Shown: piece by piece, positions 63,339 to 64,000 of the stretch
Numbering within the stretch: position 1 is the stretch's first letter
Layout: each line of letters begins with the position of its first letter
Source: Aquabacter sp040049275
GTDB taxonomy: Bacteria > Pseudomonadota > Alphaproteobacteria > Rhizobiales > Xanthobacteraceae
DNA: 64,000 nucleotides
Reading direction: 5' to 3'
Assembly: GCF_040049275.1 (NCBI RefSeq)
Contig: NZ_JBDZDT010000004.1
Span: forward strand, 496,001 to 560,000
Translations under genes and position numbers: made by a program
Notes under the pieces: model-generated
The model's database searches: none
What the model saw: the letters and a program-made list of their open reading frames with translations, nothing else
Told to the model about the DNA's origin: nothing

Positions 63339-63386
63339 CGGCAGTTATAGGTGACGTCTTCCGGGCGTCTGTGCGGTGGCTTTGTG

Positions 63387-64000
63387 TCAGGCCACCGCCG
63401 CCTTGAGGGCGTCCGCAATGTCGGTCTTCTCCCAGGAGAAGCCGCCGTCCGCTTCCGGCGCCCGGCCGAAATGGCCGTAGGCGGAGGTGCGGGCATAGAT
63501 GGCCTGGTTGAGGTTCAGGTGCTCGCGGATGCCGCGGGGGCGCAGGTTCACCACCTCGCGCAGCACCTTCTCGAGCTTGGCCTCTTCCACCTGCCCCGTG
63601 CCGTGCAGGTCCACATAGACCGCCAGTGGATCCGAGACGCCGATGGCGTAGGCGAGCTGGATCGTCGCGCGGTCCGCAAGTCCAGCGGCCACAACGTTTT
63701 TCGCGAGATACCGGGCGGCATAGGCGGCCGAGCGGTCCACCTTCGTGGGGTCCTTGCCGGAGAACGCGCCGCCGCCGTGCGGGGCCGCGCCGCCGTAGGT
63801 GTCCACGATGATCTTGCGCCCGGTGAGGCCGCAATCGCCGTCCGGCCCGCCGATCACGAACTTGCCCGTGGGGTTCACGTGCCAGAGCGTCTCGGGGGAG
63901 ATCCAGCCCTCGGGCAAAGCCTTGCGGATATAGGGTTCCACGATGGAGTGGACGTCCTGGGAGGAGAGGTGCTCGTCCAAATGCTGGGTGGAGAGGACGA
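63387..64000 (-). CDS. metK: S-adenosylmethionine synthetase (N-terminus beyond the window)
   Basis: The frame runs off the right edge, so only the C-terminal part is present; the residues at the edge read VLSTQHLDEH. Signatures are NPTGKFVIGGPDGDCGLTGR, KIIVDTYGGAAPHGGGAFSG and KDPTKVDRSAAYAARYLAKN, all MetK hallmarks. Makes S-adenosylmethionine from ATP and methionine. An apparent start at 63980 is only a TTG leucine codon inside the gene. Confidence 0.96.
   Translation of the reverse strand, partial: VLSTQHLDEHLSSQDVHSIVEPYIRKALPEGWISPETLWHVNPTGKFVIGGPDGDCGLTGRKIIVDTYGGAAPHGGGAFSGKDPTKVDRSAAYAARYLAKNVVAAGLADRATIQLAYAIGVSDPLAVYVDLHGTGQVEEAKLEKVLREVVNLRPRGIREHLNLNQAIYARTSAYGHFGRAPEADGGFSWEKTDIADALKAAVA

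Overview
The window reads as a chromosomal segment of a GC-rich alphaproteobacterium, most likely a metabolically versatile member of the Hyphomicrobiales (Xanthobacteraceae-like). This is inferred from strong G/C third-position bias, a rhizobial-type PmtA methyltransferase, glycolate oxidase plus malate synthase, many ABC uptake systems, and dense palindromic intergenic repeats. Genus-level placement is a guess. No rRNA, plasmid, phage or insertion-sequence genes were seen. One tRNA gene is present.

Layout. 1-7.0 kb: the end of a xanthine/CO-dehydrogenase-like operon (FAD and 2Fe-2S subunits; the Mo subunit would lie outside), a decarboxylase-like amidohydrolase, a NitT/TauT-type ABC importer, a MarR regulator and an MFS carrier. 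This looks like one catabolic and uptake locus. 7.1-9.6 kb: DUF1398 protein, MarR regulator, DUF3592 protein, AzlCD exporter. 9.7-18 kb: a LysR regulator divergent from glcD-(ASCH/wHTH gene)-glcE-glcF, then thiE and malate synthase A; together these convert glycolate to glyoxylate to malate. 18-21 kb: DUF2076 protein, tRNA-Met(CAU), pmtA, mnmA. 21.4-26.1 kb: a complete liv-type ABC operon. 26.2-29.1 kb: lacI-type regulator with a SpoU methylase, divergent from a beta-hydroxyacid dehydrogenase. 29.2-33 kb: a TetR regulator divergent from an EmrAB-like pump, with two near-identical palindromic operators between them. 33-36 kb: a small secreted protein and a membrane PAS-GGDEF-EAL protein. 35.9-42.6 kb: a GntR/SDR pair divergent from a five-gene catabolic operon. 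42.8-47.3 kb: a PhnB/VOC protein and a TetR-HlyD-ABC-ABC2 export operon. 47.6-50.5 kb: a large double-domain glycosyltransferase and a SRPBCC protein. 50.8-54.3 kb: a sitABCD-like Mn/Fe importer. 54.5-59.1 kb: unknown protein plus PPK2, SulP transporter, VOC protein, and a catalytically degenerate HtrA-like protein. 62.5-64 kb: trmB and partial metK, both core genes.

The outlier is about 59.49-62.48 kb, an AT-richer island between a decayed gene copy and core tRNA/SAM genes. It holds two overlapping genes: a 720-residue protein joining a GNAT acetyltransferase, a PIN nuclease, a probable second degenerate GNAT-like domain and a C-terminal PUA/ASCH-like domain, followed by a stand-alone ASCH protein. 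This is the best candidate for an undescribed RNA-targeting, defence or toxin-antitoxin-like module. A second ASCH-like protein, fused to a winged helix, sits inside the glycolate oxidase operon.

Two intergenic inverted-repeat families recur: family A (paired C/G-rich arms around a GGCTTG core) and family B (paired poly-G/poly-C-rich arms).
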